A stretch of DNA of 64,000 nucleotides from an uncultured Sanguibacteroides sp. (GCF_900543425.1 NZ_UQRQ01000007.1:62001-126000), one strand, 5' to 3'; positions 42,582 to 53,258 are shown, numbered from the stretch's first letter. The notes: generated by a model not told the origin, from the letters alone. Made by a program: numbers and translations.

Positions 42582-45104
42582 ATGATAACAAGAATCAACC
42601 AGAAAAAGAGTACGAAATCAAGCAGTTGGCATACACCGCATATATTACAGGACCCAAGAACACGCGTAATCATGGGGCTGATCCTGATCTTATTATCCAT
42701 CTATCTCCTTCTTTCGTTTGTCGGGTTCTTTTTCACGGGAGGAATTGACCAAAGTTTAATCGACAAAAATTCCATGGAGTTAATCACCAATCCTGAAATA
42801 GAAGCGGGCAACCCTGCCGGTAAAATAGGTGCCATACTCTCCGATGTTTTCATTAACCAATGGTTTGGAATATCCTCTTTTATATTTTGTTATCTATTTT
42901 TTATCGGAGGTTTGCAGGTAATGGGACGCTCTATTTATAGGTTCTCAAGAAAACTATTGATCGGATTTATTCTTATCATTTGGTGTTCTTTATTCTTCGG
43001 ATATATTTTTAATTTTATCCCTACAGGTTATGTTTTTCCCGGAGGAACACACGGCTACTTTATCAGTAATTGGCTGAATTCGTTAGTCGGGAAAGTAGGA
43101 ACTTTATTTTTATTATTAATCTCTTTTTCCGTCATTCTCTTTTTCGGATTTGAAAACGCTTTTAATAAATGTGCCGCAATAGTAAAAAATTATTTTATTC
43201 AAAGAAGAGAACGCAAAGAAGAACGCACACGCCTGCAAGCTGAAAAAGAAGAAAAAATTCGAGAGGAAGCCGAAAAAGAAGCGATGAAAACAGAGGAGGA
43301 AGAAAGCGAGAAAGAATCTTTTTCAGAGGAAACATTTACTCGAGAAGAGGAAGAAAACAATATATTCGAACATCAATTCGATACTCCCGATACTCCCATT
43401 TTACAGGATATAGCCCAACCGGATTTTGAAATAAATATAAAAAAAGAAGATGAACCTTTTGAAAAAAGAACCACGATAGAATCCGACGGGGAAATCGAAG
43501 CAGGAGAAGACTCCGGTAAAGACATTGAACTCACGATCATCGCGGACAAACTGGAAGAACAGTTAAACAGAAACCTGCGACCTGATGAAGATTACGACCC
43601 GACATTGGATCTTTCCAATTATCGTTATCCCACGTTAGAACTATTGGCAGAACATTCGTCAGGGAATCCCAAGGTAACGGCGGAAGAGTTAGAAGCGAAT
43701 AAAAACACTATCGTCGAAACATTACGATATTATAAAATTGAAATTACCAAAATAAAAGCGACGATCGGTCCGACTGTTACTTTATACGAAATAGTCCCCG
43801 CTCCGGGGGTTAAAATCGCCCGGATTAAAAACCTGGAAGACGACATTGCATTAAGCTTGGCAGCCTTGGGAATCCGTATCATTGCTCCCATTCCGGGAGC
43901 CGGTACAATCGGTATTGAAGTGCCGAATCAAAATCCGGAAATCGTCTCCATGCGAGGAATTATTGCCTCCAAAGCATTCCAAGAGTCCAAATACGCTCTT
44001 CCGATTGCATTGGGCAGAACAATCTCAAATGAACCTTATACCTTTGATCTGACCAAAATGCCTCATCTATTGGTAGCCGGGGCGACAGGACAAGGAAAAT
44101 CGGTCGGATTAAACGCAATCATTACCTCTCTATTATACAAAAAGCACCCGTCCCAATTGAAATTTGTGATGGTCGACCCCAAAAAGGTGGAATTAAGTAT
44201 CTATTCCATTATAGAAAAACACTTTTTGGCCAAATTACCGGAAGAAGAAGACGCAATTATCACGGAGACAGGTAAGGTCGTCGCTACCCTAAATTCTCTC
44301 TGTATCGAAATGGATAGCCGTTATGATTTATTGAAACTGGCGCAGGTACGAAATATCAAAGAATACAACGAAAAATTCATCAAACGCCAATTAAACCCGA
44401 ATAACGGTCACAGGTATTTGCCGTATATCGTCGTGGTTGTAGATGAATTTGCAGATCTCATCATGACCGCAGGTAAAGAGGTTGAACAACCTATTGCCAG
44501 AATTGCACAACTTGCCCGTGCCGTTGGGATTCATATGATTATCGCCACTCAACGGCCCTCCACAAATATTATCACCGGTGTCATTAAAGCCAATTTCCCG
44601 GCCCGGATTGCTTTCAAAGTAGCCTCTATGATCGATTCCCGTACTATACTGGACTCACCGGGAGCCAATCAACTGATAGGAAGAGGCGACATGCTCATCT
44701 CTGCAGACGGAGATATGGTTCGCGTACAATGTGCTTTCGTGGATACTCCCGAAGTCGATGCCGTTACTCATTTCATTGCTGCTCAACAGGCCTACCCTTC
44801 TGCCTATATGTTACCTGAATACCAATCGGATACAGAAAACGGTTTCAGTTCAGAGGCCGATCTCGGTATTAAAGATCCTCTATTCGAAGAGGCTGCACGA
44901 ATGGTAGTCAACACTCAACAGGGTTCGACATCCTCCATCCAGAGACGTTTTTCAATAGGCTATAACCGGGCCGGAAGAATTATAGATCAATTGGAAGCGG
45001 CAGGTATTGTTGGACCGTACGAAGGAAGCAAGGCCAGACAAGTACTGATCGCTGATGAGTATAGTCTGGAACAATTACTCCGTTCAGTAGGAGAACGATT
45101 TTAA
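42582..45104 (+). CDS. ftsK: DNA translocase FtsK
   Basis: 840 residues. N-terminal membrane helices (about 30-205) are followed by a highly charged linker rich in Glu and Lys (about 208-320) and the RecA-like motor with Walker A GATGQGKS (about 501-508) and Walker B VVVVDEFADLI (about 620). The C-terminal winged-helix gamma domain (about 765-838, SSIQRRFSIGYNRAGRIIDQL) reads DNA polarity. It pumps the chromosome terminus through the division septum and activates XerCD. The start at 42582 gives a 30-residue cytoplasmic lead before the first helix; a later Met (42669) lies at the helix and is less likely. Confidence 0.95.
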   Translation: MITRINQKKSTKSSSWHTPHILQDPRTRVIMGLILILLSIYLLLSFVGFFFTGGIDQSLIDKNSMELITNPEIEAGNPAGKIGAILSDVFINQWFGISSFIFCYLFFIGGLQVMGRSIYRFSRKLLIGFILIIWCSLFFGYIFNFIPTGYVFPGGTHGYFISNWLNSLVGKVGTLFLLLISFSVILFFGFENAFNKCAAIVKNYFIQRRERKEERTRLQAEKEEKIREEAEKEAMKTEEEESEKESFSEETFTREEEENNIFEHQFDTPDTPILQDIAQPDFEINIKKEDEPFEKRTTIESDGEIEAGEDSGKDIELTIIADKLEEQLNRNLRPDEDYDPTLDLSNYRYPTLELLAEHSSGNPKVTAEELEANKNTIVETLRYYKIEITKIKATIGPTVTLYEIVPAPGVKIARIKNLEDDIALSLAALGIRIIAPIPGAGTIGIEVPNQNPEIVSMRGIIASKAFQESKYALPIALGRTISNEPYTFDLTKMPHLLVAGATGQGKSVGLNAIITSLLYKKHPSQLKFVMVDPKKVELSIYSIIEKHFLAKLPEEEDAIITETGKVVATLNSLCIEMDSRYDLLKLAQVRNIKEYNEKFIKRQLNPNNGHRYLPYIVVVVDEFADLIMTAGKEVEQPIARIAQLARAVGIHMIIATQRPSTNIITGVIKANFPARIAFKVASMIDSRTILDSPGANQLIGRGDMLISADGDMVRVQCAFVDTPEVDAVTHFIAAQQAYPSAYMLPEYQSDTENGFSSEADLGIKDPLFEEAARMVVNTQQGSTSSIQRRFSIGYNRAGRIIDQLEAAGIVGPYEGSKARQVLIADEYSLEQLLRSVGERF

Positions 45105-45126
45105 TAACAACACTTAATCATCAGTT

Positions 45127-46023
45127 ATGTTCTTAGAAAAAGCAAATAAAGGAGAAAACCAGTGGTATCGATATGTTCTTACTCTGGCTATTACGTTTAT
45201 AGCCGTACAAATAGCTTCCGTTCCGATATTGCTTTACAGTATTTATATGAATACGGGTTCTATTTTGCAAAGCAATAGCCTAACTGTCCCCAACACAAAT
45301 CCGGGTTTAGCCTTGGTATTGTTTCCTTTTGCCGTGGGAGTGATTAGCTTATTGGTTTGTGTGAAATTCATTCATCAAAAAAAGCCCACGGATATACTCA
45401 CGGGTCGAAACCGCTTCGATACCTCCCGCTTTTTGTTTGGGGCCGGAATATGGAGTATCATAACACTTCTCTCCATGCTTCCGCAATACTTCCTCAGTAA
45501 TAAGTCCGAACTACTCTTCCAATTCGAACCGCTTCCTTTTATCATCATGTGTGTCATTATTATTACCCTGATTCCTTTTCAGGTTGCTTTCGAAGAGTTT
45601 ATTTTCAGAGGATATCTTATGCAAGGCTTTGCCTTACTTTTCAAGTACAGGTGGATTGCAGTTCTGATTACCGGCGTCATTTTCGGTTTATTGCATTCGA
45701 GCAATCCGGAGGTCGAACGCTTCGGATACTTTAACGCCATGTCACAATACATACTCATGGGACTTATTTTAGGTTATATTGCCGTAAAAGACGATGGCGT
45801 CGAGTTAGCACTTGGCCTTCATTTTGCAAACAACGCTCTCGCATCCATACTTGTGACACACGATTCAGCAGCTCTACAAACGCATGCCTTATTTAAAGAT
45901 TTAAATCCTACGTCCTCTTATTGGGATCCGATCATCATTTTAGTAGGCGGCGTTCTCTTTATCTGGATCTGTAACAGCAAGTATCATTTTTTCCCGAAGA
46001 TCAATATATGGAAAAAAATTTAA
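45127..46023 (+). CDS. CPBP-family intramembrane glutamic/metalloprotease
   Basis: 298 residues with about eight membrane helices. The ABI/CPBP motifs are intact: motif 1 FEEFIFRGYL (Glu156, Glu157, Arg161), motif 2 FGLLHSSNP (His190), and motif 3 LHFANN (His232, Asn236). In eukaryotes relatives process CAAX proteins; bacterial roles vary and include protein maturation and immunity. It starts 22 bases after ftsK on the same strand and may be co-transcribed with it. Confidence 0.88.
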   Translation: MFLEKANKGENQWYRYVLTLAITFIAVQIASVPILLYSIYMNTGSILQSNSLTVPNTNPGLALVLFPFAVGVISLLVCVKFIHQKKPTDILTGRNRFDTSRFLFGAGIWSIITLLSMLPQYFLSNKSELLFQFEPLPFIIMCVIIITLIPFQVAFEEFIFRGYLMQGFALLFKYRWIAVLITGVIFGLLHSSNPEVERFGYFNAMSQYILMGLILGYIAVKDDGVELALGLHFANNALASILVTHDSAALQTHALFKDLNPTSSYWDPIIILVGGVLFIWICNSKYHFFPKINIWKKI

Positions 46024-46089
46024 ATGTTATTTTTTTCTTAAAAAACGCCGAATTTAATTTTGATCTTCCGTTTTAAACAAGCAATTTTT

Positions 46090-46097
46090 TATCTTTG
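46090..46097 (+). promoter_or_regulatory. Candidate -7 element for the C1 peptidase
   Basis: TATCTTTG matches TAnnTTTG exactly, 62 bases before the start codon; no good -33 element at the usual spacing. Confidence 0.35.
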
Positions 46098-46159
46098 GCG
46101 GCAGTCTGTATGGAAATAGAAATTAATAACATATCATTATTCACACAAATTACATTAAA

Positions 46160-47374
46160 ATGAAGAAAATCAGTTCATTACTGTTCATTTTTATCTTCGG
46201 GCTCTCCTTATTTACCAGCGCCCAAGTAAAAGAAAAAGAAGAAGAGCAAAAACCGGAAGGTTATATCTTCACGGAAATTGTCAGATTACCGACACTTTCA
46301 GTAAAAGATCAAAGTCGTGCAGGAACCTGTTGGTCTTGGTCTGCAACCGCATTTTTCGAATCTGAAATGATGCGTATGGGCAAAGATTCTGTTAATCTTT
46401 CTGCTATGTATTCGGTAAGACATGCCTATAGCGATAAAGCTGACAAATACGTACGTCTTCATGGATATTTGAATTTCGGAGTGGGTGGATCATTCGGAGA
46501 TGTGGTACATACGATCAAGAATTATGGTATTGTTCCTTTAGAAGTATACGAGGGATTGGAATACGGTGAATCTAATCATGCTTTCGGCGAAATTGATGCC
46601 GTACTGAAAGCTTACGTGGAAGCGGTTATCACAAACCAAAATAAGAAACTAAGTACGGCCTGGAAAAAAGGGTATGAAGGGATTTTAGACGCTTATTTAG
46701 GAGCAGAACCTGAAAAATTCCAATACAAAGGAAAAGAATACACCCCCAGAACATTTGCGGACGAAGTTGTCGGTTTAAATATGGACGACTATGTAAGTTT
46801 AACTTCTTTCACGCATCACCCGTTCTATACCTCATTTGCTATTGAGGTTCCGGATAATTGGTTATGGGGAGAATCGTATAATTTGCCTCTTGATGAGTTT
46901 ATGGAAGTAATGGATAAAGCTATCGATAAAGGTTATACCTTTGCCTGGGGTGCCGATGTCAGCGAAAAGGGATTTGCTACTGTAAATCCGGGTGTTGCCG
47001 TAGTTCCGACAACCGATACCAAAGAGATGAGCGGAGCTGAAATCGCCAAATGGGAAGCCATGCCTAAAAAACAACAAAATCCGGATGCTTTCAAAAATGG
47101 TCCCGCTCCAGAGAAACAGATCACACAGGAAATGAGACAACGTGAGTTTGATAACTATCAAACAACCGATGACCACGGTATGCAAATCATCGGAAAAGCA
47201 AAAGATCAAAACGGAACTCCTTATTTCATCGTGAAAAACTCATGGAATAAATATAATAAATTCGGAGGTTATTTCTATGTTTCCTATCCTTTTATGCAAC
47301 TAAAAACAATGAATATCCTCATTCACAAAAATGCCATTCCTAAAGATATCAAAAAGAAATTAGGTCTTAAATAA
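46160..47374 (+). CDS. Secreted C1-family cysteine aminopeptidase (PepC/bleomycin hydrolase-like)
   Basis: 404 residues with a signal peptide (1-21, ending FTSAQ). The papain-fold catalytic residues are present: Cys57 in RAGTCWSWSATAFFESEM, His near 339 (TDDHGMQIIG) and Asn near 360 (VKNSWNKYN). Cytoplasmic bleomycin-hydrolase relatives are hexamers with an inward-facing C-terminus that trims peptides. This one carries a signal peptide, so it should act in the periplasm or outside. It is followed by a terminator. Confidence 0.92.
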   Translation: MKKISSLLFIFIFGLSLFTSAQVKEKEEEQKPEGYIFTEIVRLPTLSVKDQSRAGTCWSWSATAFFESEMMRMGKDSVNLSAMYSVRHAYSDKADKYVRLHGYLNFGVGGSFGDVVHTIKNYGIVPLEVYEGLEYGESNHAFGEIDAVLKAYVEAVITNQNKKLSTAWKKGYEGILDAYLGAEPEKFQYKGKEYTPRTFADEVVGLNMDDYVSLTSFTHHPFYTSFAIEVPDNWLWGESYNLPLDEFMEVMDKAIDKGYTFAWGADVSEKGFATVNPGVAVVPTTDTKEMSGAEIAKWEAMPKKQQNPDAFKNGPAPEKQITQEMRQREFDNYQTTDDHGMQIIGKAKDQNGTPYFIVKNSWNKYNKFGGYFYVSYPFMQLKTMNILIHKNAIPKDIKKKLGLK

Positions 47375-47408
47375 ATATTCTCTATTCCATAATAGAGAAA
47401 GTAAATAA

Positions 47409-47448
47409 AAAAAGGCTGTCCTTCCTCCAAGAAGACAGCCTTTTTTTT
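47409..47448 (+). terminator. Terminator of the C1 peptidase gene
   Basis: Stem AAAAGGCTGT...ACAGCCTTTT (about 47409-47419 with 47434-47444), extended inside by CTTC/GAAG around one bulged base, ending in a run of eight T. Confidence 0.88.
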
Positions 47449-47449
47449 A

Positions 47450-47457
47450 TAATTTCG
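47450..47457 (+). promoter_or_regulatory. Candidate -7 element for the flavodiiron gene
   Basis: TAATTTCG, one mismatch from TAnnTTTG and the same variant as before mce, 38 bases before the gene; the -33 region overlaps the upstream terminator and is weak. Confidence 0.35.
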
Positions 47458-47495
47458 CGAGGAATTGAAACGTTTAATTAAAAAACTTAATCGAT

Positions 47496-48692
47496 ATGAA
47501 TCAAGCAGTAGAAATAAAAAAGGATATTTATTGGGTAGGTGTTAATGACAGAAGAACTCATATATTTGAAAATTATTGGCCTCTTCCCAAAGGTGTAGCC
47601 TATAACTCTTATCTCATTATCGATGAAAAAGTAGCCCTGATCGATACCATTGAAAGAAGCAAAATGGAGGACTACGTGGAAAACATCGAACAATTATTAA
47701 ATGGACGTAAAGTCGATTACCTGATAGTGAATCACATGGAGCCTGATCACACGGGAGCAATCAAAGCCTTATTATGTCATTATCCCGATGTAACAGTAAT
47801 CGGCAACGCGAAGACTTTTCCCATGTTGAAAAATTTTTACGGTGTATACGATAACTTATTGGAAGTAAAAGAAGGAGACTCGTTGGACTTGGGAAAACAT
47901 AAACTGAATTTTTATATGGCCCCCATGCTTCACTGGCCGGAAACTATGGTTACCTTTGAATCCACGGAAGGTATTCTGTTCAGCGGCGATATATTCGGTG
48001 CTTTCGGGACATTGGACGGAGGAATTTTCGACGATGAAGTAGATCTGGATTACCTGGAAGAAGAGATCAGCCGTTACTACTCGAATATTGTAGGGAAATA
48101 CGGGCAACCGGCACAACAGGCATTAAAGAAATTAGGAGGACTTCCCATACAGATGATTTGTGCCACACATGGTCCTGTTCGACGTTCCCATATCGCCGAC
48201 ATTGTCGCAAAATATGATAAATGGAGCAAATACGAAACAGACAAAGGAGTGGTTATCGCTTTTAGCTCTATGTATGGAAACACCGAAAAGATGGCCGATA
48301 TGATTGCTCGCTTTTTGGCTGAAAAAGGTATCAAAAAAATACGAATTCACGATACGTCTAAAACTCACCCCTCTTATATGATTAACGATATTTTCCGTTA
48401 CAAAGGTGTGATCTTGGGTAGTTGTGCCTATAACGGAGGAATATTCCCTACCATGGAAACCTTTCTAAACGAATTGGAGCATATGGGAGTAAAAAATCAC
48501 GTTGTAGCCTTTTTCGGAGGTAAAGCCTGGGCCGGAGGAGCCATGCCCCGTTTCAATCAATTTGCTGAAAAAATCAAATGGGAAGTGGTCGCTCCTTCCG
48601 TTGAAGCTTGGGGTGCACCCAAAGAAGAGGATTTCGAGCTATGTCGTCAAATCGCTTACGCGATGGCGGATAAATTGAATGAAATCTGCTAA
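47496..48692 (+). CDS. fprA: FprA-type flavodiiron protein (A-type flavoprotein)
   Basis: 398 residues. The N-terminal metallo-beta-lactamase domain has the di-iron motif HMEPDH (His80, Glu82, Asp84, His85) and later ligands in LHWPETM, GDIFGAFG and CATHGPV. The C-terminal flavodoxin domain (about 250-395) starts with the FMN loop SSMYGNTEKM. It reduces O2 to water (or NO to N2O) using electrons from rubredoxin or a similar donor and protects anaerobes from oxygen. Single gene between two terminators. Confidence 0.94.
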   Translation: MNQAVEIKKDIYWVGVNDRRTHIFENYWPLPKGVAYNSYLIIDEKVALIDTIERSKMEDYVENIEQLLNGRKVDYLIVNHMEPDHTGAIKALLCHYPDVTVIGNAKTFPMLKNFYGVYDNLLEVKEGDSLDLGKHKLNFYMAPMLHWPETMVTFESTEGILFSGDIFGAFGTLDGGIFDDEVDLDYLEEEISRYYSNIVGKYGQPAQQALKKLGGLPIQMICATHGPVRRSHIADIVAKYDKWSKYETDKGVVIAFSSMYGNTEKMADMIARFLAEKGIKKIRIHDTSKTHPSYMINDIFRYKGVILGSCAYNGGIFPTMETFLNELEHMGVKNHVVAFFGGKAWAGGAMPRFNQFAEKIKWEVVAPSVEAWGAPKEEDFELCRQIAYAMADKLNEIC

Positions 48693-48695
48693 ATA

Positions 48696-48733
48696 AAAAG
48701 ACGGTTTCGGGTAAGCTTCGAAACCGTCTTTTT
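48696..48733. terminator. Bidirectional terminator between fprA and the TolC gene
   Basis: AAAAAGACGGTTTCG pairs with CGAAACCGTCTTTTT over a 9-base loop, with A- and T-runs on both sides. It serves the plus-strand fprA and the convergent minus-strand efflux operon. Confidence 0.88.
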
Positions 48734-48785
48734 ATTCCTTCTGATTTTCTTTAAAAGAATCGTCAATTTACAATCCACAATTATA

Positions 48786-50108
48786 TCATATATCTCCACT
48801 AATCAATAATAAAGATAATTCTGAAACTTTAGCCTGATAAAGAGCCAACAGCATTCTATCGACAGCGTCCAAATAACTTCGCTGAAATTCACGAAATTCG
48901 ATACCGGAAAGGGATCCTAATTTATACTTTTCCAGTGCGGCATCCAAATTTTTTTCAGCAACGTCCGCACTCTCCCGTTCAAAACCGACCATCAACAAAT
49001 TATTTTCATAAGTATTGTATAATAACGCCAAATCACCTAATGTTTCCTTTTCGACCTCTTTATAGGATAGTTCGCTATTTTCTTGTTCCAAACGGGCATT
49101 CCTGATTTTTGTCCGATTCTGCATACGACTGAAGATCGGAATATTTACGGAAAATCCCCAATAAAATCCATTTGTCCGGTTCAGTTTCGTATTGGAGGCC
49201 GGGGCATCTGTCTTGTTATAATTATATCCGGAACTAAAATCCAATGTCGGGAAAAAAACAGCTCTTGCATTTTTCAAATCCAATGCCGATATTTTCTGTT
49301 CTTTTTTAGCTATTAACAAAGCCGTATTACGCACCAATGTATTTTTCTCCAATGTTGCCATTTCTAATGGCACGTTCAACAATATCGTATCCTGCACATA
49401 TGCCACTTCCTGCAAATTGATATTCATCAATTTATTCAAATTGATATAAGCACTTTTCACCATCTCTTTCTGTTGTACGAAAGCAGAACTATCCGAATTC
49501 AAATCAATTTTTGCCTGTTGGGATTCCAAACCAGCCATATTACCTATCTGATGACGAATGCGTGCTTCATCATAACGTTCTTTTGACAAACTCAACGAAT
49601 GACTGGCCGCCTTTAATCGATGTTGTTGTACCAATACATTGTAATAAGCAGCACTTACTTCCACGATCAAATTCTCTACTGCCATTTTTACGGATAATTC
49701 TCCCCTGGACTCTAATTCCTTATAACGTTCATGAGTGGTAAACATTTCCAAACCATCAAATAAACGCCAGTTTAAAGCCACTCCGGCCGAATAATTATCG
49801 GTTTTCACATCAGACAATTTATTGATTTCCCCTACATTATTCTCCGTCTTCACATCATTACGCGTCTGATTCTGCCTCGCATCAATAGCCAGACTGGGCA
49901 AAAAATATGAATAATCTACACTATTCTTGGCCATAGAAGCCTCATTGCGAATTATTTTTATAGCATAATTTGATTCTAATGCTTGATTGATACATTCCGG
50001 GAGAGTTATTTTCTGCTGAGCAAATCCATCAAATTCAAAACTCAGAAAAAAAACAAGCATACCGATTGCTTTCCATAACGTGGATTGATATAACACCTCT
50101 CTTCTCAT
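48786..50108 (-). CDS. TolC-family outer-membrane efflux channel
   Basis: 440 residues with a signal peptide (about 1-30, ending GFAQQ) and the duplicated helical-hairpin pattern of TolC proteins (ITLPECINQALESNYAIK, then KKEQKISALDLKNARAVFFP in the second half). Three copies form the channel through the outer membrane for the RND pump directly upstream (25 bases). Last gene of the MFP-RND-TolC operon. Confidence 0.93.
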   Translation of the reverse strand: MRREVLYQSTLWKAIGMLVFFLSFEFDGFAQQKITLPECINQALESNYAIKIIRNEASMAKNSVDYSYFLPSLAIDARQNQTRNDVKTENNVGEINKLSDVKTDNYSAGVALNWRLFDGLEMFTTHERYKELESRGELSVKMAVENLIVEVSAAYYNVLVQQHRLKAASHSLSLSKERYDEARIRHQIGNMAGLESQQAKIDLNSDSSAFVQQKEMVKSAYINLNKLMNINLQEVAYVQDTILLNVPLEMATLEKNTLVRNTALLIAKKEQKISALDLKNARAVFFPTLDFSSGYNYNKTDAPASNTKLNRTNGFYWGFSVNIPIFSRMQNRTKIRNARLEQENSELSYKEVEKETLGDLALLYNTYENNLLMVGFERESADVAEKNLDAALEKYKLGSLSGIEFREFQRSYLDAVDRMLLALYQAKVSELSLLLISGDI

Positions 50109-50133
50109 AATTTTTTTTCTTTTTAAGTCCTTA

Positions 50134-53100
50134 TTATTCCTTTATCTCCTCTATAATCCTTATTTTCTGAGAAGAAAAATAAGTATAGATAGCCGGAATA
50201 ACAAACAAAGTCAATAATGTAGAACAAACCATCCCGCCAACTACGGCGATTCCCATAGCAACACGACTCTCAGATCCGGCTCCCGTTGCAATAGCCATAG
50301 GCAAGATACCCAATACCGTAGACAAACTCGTCATCAGAATCGGACGTAACCGGGAAACCGATGCCTCTCGAATAGCCTCTGCCATAGGTAATCCGGCAGC
50401 TTTCCGCTGATTGGCAAACTCCACGATTAGAATACCGTTTTTTGAAACCAGACCGACTAACATAATAATTCCGATCTGACTAAAAATATTCATGGTTTGA
50501 CCAAAATACCACAAGGAAACCATAGCCCCAATCAATGCCAAAGGAACAGTCAACATGATTATCAAAGGATCCCGGAAACTTTCAAATTGAGCGGATAAAA
50601 CCAAATATATAAACAGCAATGCCAATAAAAATGCGAACATCAAACTGGAAGAACTTTCCACAAAATCTTTCGAATTACCGGAAAGAGTCGTTTTAAAATC
50701 ATCATTCAACACCTCATCAGCAATCCGATCCATCTCCTTTAATCCTTGTGAAATAGTTACGCCTTTGGACAATCCCGCGGACACCGTTGCGGAAACGAAA
50801 CGATCGTAACGATATAGCTGAGGAGGCATAGAACTTTCTCGCATAGAGACCAAGTTATCCATAGAGATCAAATTACCCTCCTGATTCCGGACATAAATTC
50901 CTTTCAGATCAGAAGGTTTATTCCTATCTTCCCGCTCCAACTGACTTAATATCTGGTATTGCTTTCCGTTCATAATATAATACCCTACACGCTGTTCACT
51001 CATAGTCAACTGCAATGTTTGGGCTATATTTTGCACGGTCACACCCATAGCCGCAGCCTTATCCCTATCAATGTTAATAGTCAATTCCGGCTTCGTGAAC
51101 TTCAAATTCAAATCAGAAGCGGAAAACAAAGGGCTTTTATTTACCTCCTCCATGAACTTCGGTAAGATCGATTTCAGATCATCCAGATTCTTAGCCTGAA
51201 TGACATATTCTATCGGAAGTCCTCCCCGGCGTCCTCCAAAAGTCTGCTGTTGAGAAACTAAGGTACGGGCTCCCGTAAATTGACGCACGCTTACAGCCAA
51301 TTCATCAGCAATTTCCTGTTGTGTCCGTTCTCTATCATCCGGATTCACTAACCACAAATTCAAACTGGAACGATTGGTCTGTCCTCCTCCTACAAATTCT
51401 ATCAACTTATCTTGTTCGGGTACCGTCTCCTCGATAAAAGCCGAAAGTTCTTGTGAATAACGATTTATATACTCAAAAGTAGCCCCTTCCGGTGCCGTCG
51501 ATGAGATACGAATATTAGAACGATCTTCTAAAGGAGCCATCTCCGAGGGAATGGCCAACCATAACAAATAAATAGCGATACCGGAAATACCTATAATAAT
51601 TAATGCCCAATAACGTACCTGCAGGAAACGCTCCAACCAACGACGATATATACGATTCATCCCTTCAAAGAAGGGCTCCGTTTTCCGGTAAAACCAATTT
51701 TTAGTAGCATCCTTCGTCAACAGTTTGGTTGAAATCATTGGAGTAAAAGTCAAGGCGACGAAAGAAGAGACGATTACAGCACCTGCGATAACCACGCTAA
51801 ATTCCCGGAATAATCTTCCGGTCGTTCCCTCCAAAAAAACAATAGGAAAAAATACAGCTACCAATACGACCGTTGTCGCTATAACAGCAAAGAAAATCTC
51901 ATTGGATCCTTTAAAACCGGCTTCTAAAGGGGTCATCCCCTGCTCTATTTTCGTAAAGATATTCTCCATTACGACAATGGCATCATCCACGACCAACCCA
52001 ATAGCCAAAACCACAGCTAATAATGTCAATATATTGATGGAAAAACCGGCCATATACATGACGAAGAAAGCCGCAATCAGCGACACGGGAATAGCCAATA
52101 CCGGGATCAATGTCGTTCTCCAGTTACGTAAAAACAGAAAAATTATCAATACGACCAAAACAAAAGCTTCAAGAATCGTATCCTCTACCTCATTAATGGA
52201 ATCACGAATAAAAACAGTATTATCATAGGCGATACCGGCTTCAATATCCTCAGGTAAATCTTTTTGCAAATCAGCCATAACTTGGTATGCCCTATCTGCA
52301 ATATCAATATAATTTGCTCCCGGTTGAGGAATTAACGCACAAATAACCATCGGAACCCTGTTTCTCTTCAATATACTACGTACATTCTCGGCATCTACTT
52401 CAGCCACACCGATATCCCGGAAACGGACCAATTTATCCCCTTCCCTGGAAATCACCAAATTGTTAAAATCCTCAATAGACATCAACCGTCCTAACGTCCG
52501 GATGGTTAATTCCGTGTTATCGCCTTCGACCCGACCGGAAGGCAACTCAATATTCTCGTTTTCAATAGCTGCTTTCACATCCATCGGGGTCAGCTTACGA
52601 GCTGCCAATAAAGAAGGGTTCATTCTCAAACGAACCGAATAACGTTTCTCTCCCCATATTTCCACACTACTTACCCCTGGAATAGTTTGCAAACGCTCCT
52701 TATAATAACGCTCTGCATATCCGCTCAAATCAATCAAAGAACGCTTATCGCTCCGTAAAGAAACTCCGAAAATAGGTTGTGCGTCGGCATCTGCTTTATA
52801 AACTGTCGGGGGATCTATATCTTGCGGCAAACGCCTTAAGGTTCCTGATACCTTATCCCGTACATCATTAGCAGCTGTTTCCAAATCTACCTCCAACTCA
52901 AACTCTATCGTAATACGGCTTTGACCGTCACGGCTCGTACTACTTAGCGAACGAATCCCCTGAATACCGTTGATAGCCGCCTCCAAAGGCTCCGTAATCT
53001 GTGTTTCAATAACATCGGCATTAGCCCCCACAAAAGAAGTCGATACCGATATAACCGGGGGATCGACACTGGGATAGTCACGTACACCCAAATAAGAAAG

Positions 53101-53184
53101 TCCGATTCCACCCACGATTACCAAGACCAGATTCATCACCGTGGCAAATACCGGACGCTTTATACAGGTTGAAGAAAGACTCAT
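50134..53184 (-). CDS. RND-family multidrug efflux pump, AcrB type
   Basis: 1,016 residues. N-terminal helix 1 opens CIKRPVFATVMNLVLVIVGG, a signature of hydrophobe/amphiphile efflux pumps. The proton-relay pair is visible in helix 4 (VLAIGLVVDDAIVVMENI, near residue 400), and the second half repeats the fold (LVGLVSKNGILIVEFANQ). It exports toxic compounds by proton antiport. It lies between its adaptor (74 bases upstream) and a TolC gene, so the full tripartite pump is encoded here. Confidence 0.95.
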   Translation of the reverse strand: MSLSSTCIKRPVFATVMNLVLVIVGGIGLSYLGVRDYPSVDPPVISVSTSFVGANADVIETQITEPLEAAINGIQGIRSLSSTSRDGQSRITIEFELEVDLETAANDVRDKVSGTLRRLPQDIDPPTVYKADADAQPIFGVSLRSDKRSLIDLSGYAERYYKERLQTIPGVSSVEIWGEKRYSVRLRMNPSLLAARKLTPMDVKAAIENENIELPSGRVEGDNTELTIRTLGRLMSIEDFNNLVISREGDKLVRFRDIGVAEVDAENVRSILKRNRVPMVICALIPQPGANYIDIADRAYQVMADLQKDLPEDIEAGIAYDNTVFIRDSINEVEDTILEAFVLVVLIIFLFLRNWRTTLIPVLAIPVSLIAAFFVMYMAGFSINILTLLAVVLAIGLVVDDAIVVMENIFTKIEQGMTPLEAGFKGSNEIFFAVIATTVVLVAVFFPIVFLEGTTGRLFREFSVVIAGAVIVSSFVALTFTPMISTKLLTKDATKNWFYRKTEPFFEGMNRIYRRWLERFLQVRYWALIIIGISGIAIYLLWLAIPSEMAPLEDRSNIRISSTAPEGATFEYINRYSQELSAFIEETVPEQDKLIEFVGGGQTNRSSLNLWLVNPDDRERTQQEIADELAVSVRQFTGARTLVSQQQTFGGRRGGLPIEYVIQAKNLDDLKSILPKFMEEVNKSPLFSASDLNLKFTKPELTINIDRDKAAAMGVTVQNIAQTLQLTMSEQRVGYYIMNGKQYQILSQLEREDRNKPSDLKGIYVRNQEGNLISMDNLVSMRESSMPPQLYRYDRFVSATVSAGLSKGVTISQGLKEMDRIADEVLNDDFKTTLSGNSKDFVESSSSLMFAFLLALLFIYLVLSAQFESFRDPLIIMLTVPLALIGAMVSLWYFGQTMNIFSQIGIIMLVGLVSKNGILIVEFANQRKAAGLPMAEAIREASVSRLRPILMTSLSTVLGILPMAIATGAGSESRVAMGIAVVGGMVCSTLLTLFVIPAIYTYFSSQKIRIIEEIKE

Positions 53185-53258
53185 TCCATTTTAATTTTTA
53201 GATTTTTAACCCTAATAATATTACAATTCCATCACGGGATATAAATGACAAGCCCACC

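Noticed and set aside
42470..42748. 92-codon plus-strand frame overlapping the start of ftsK
   Set aside because: It overlaps ftsK in another frame by over 160 bases and has low-complexity composition. FtsK is unambiguous.
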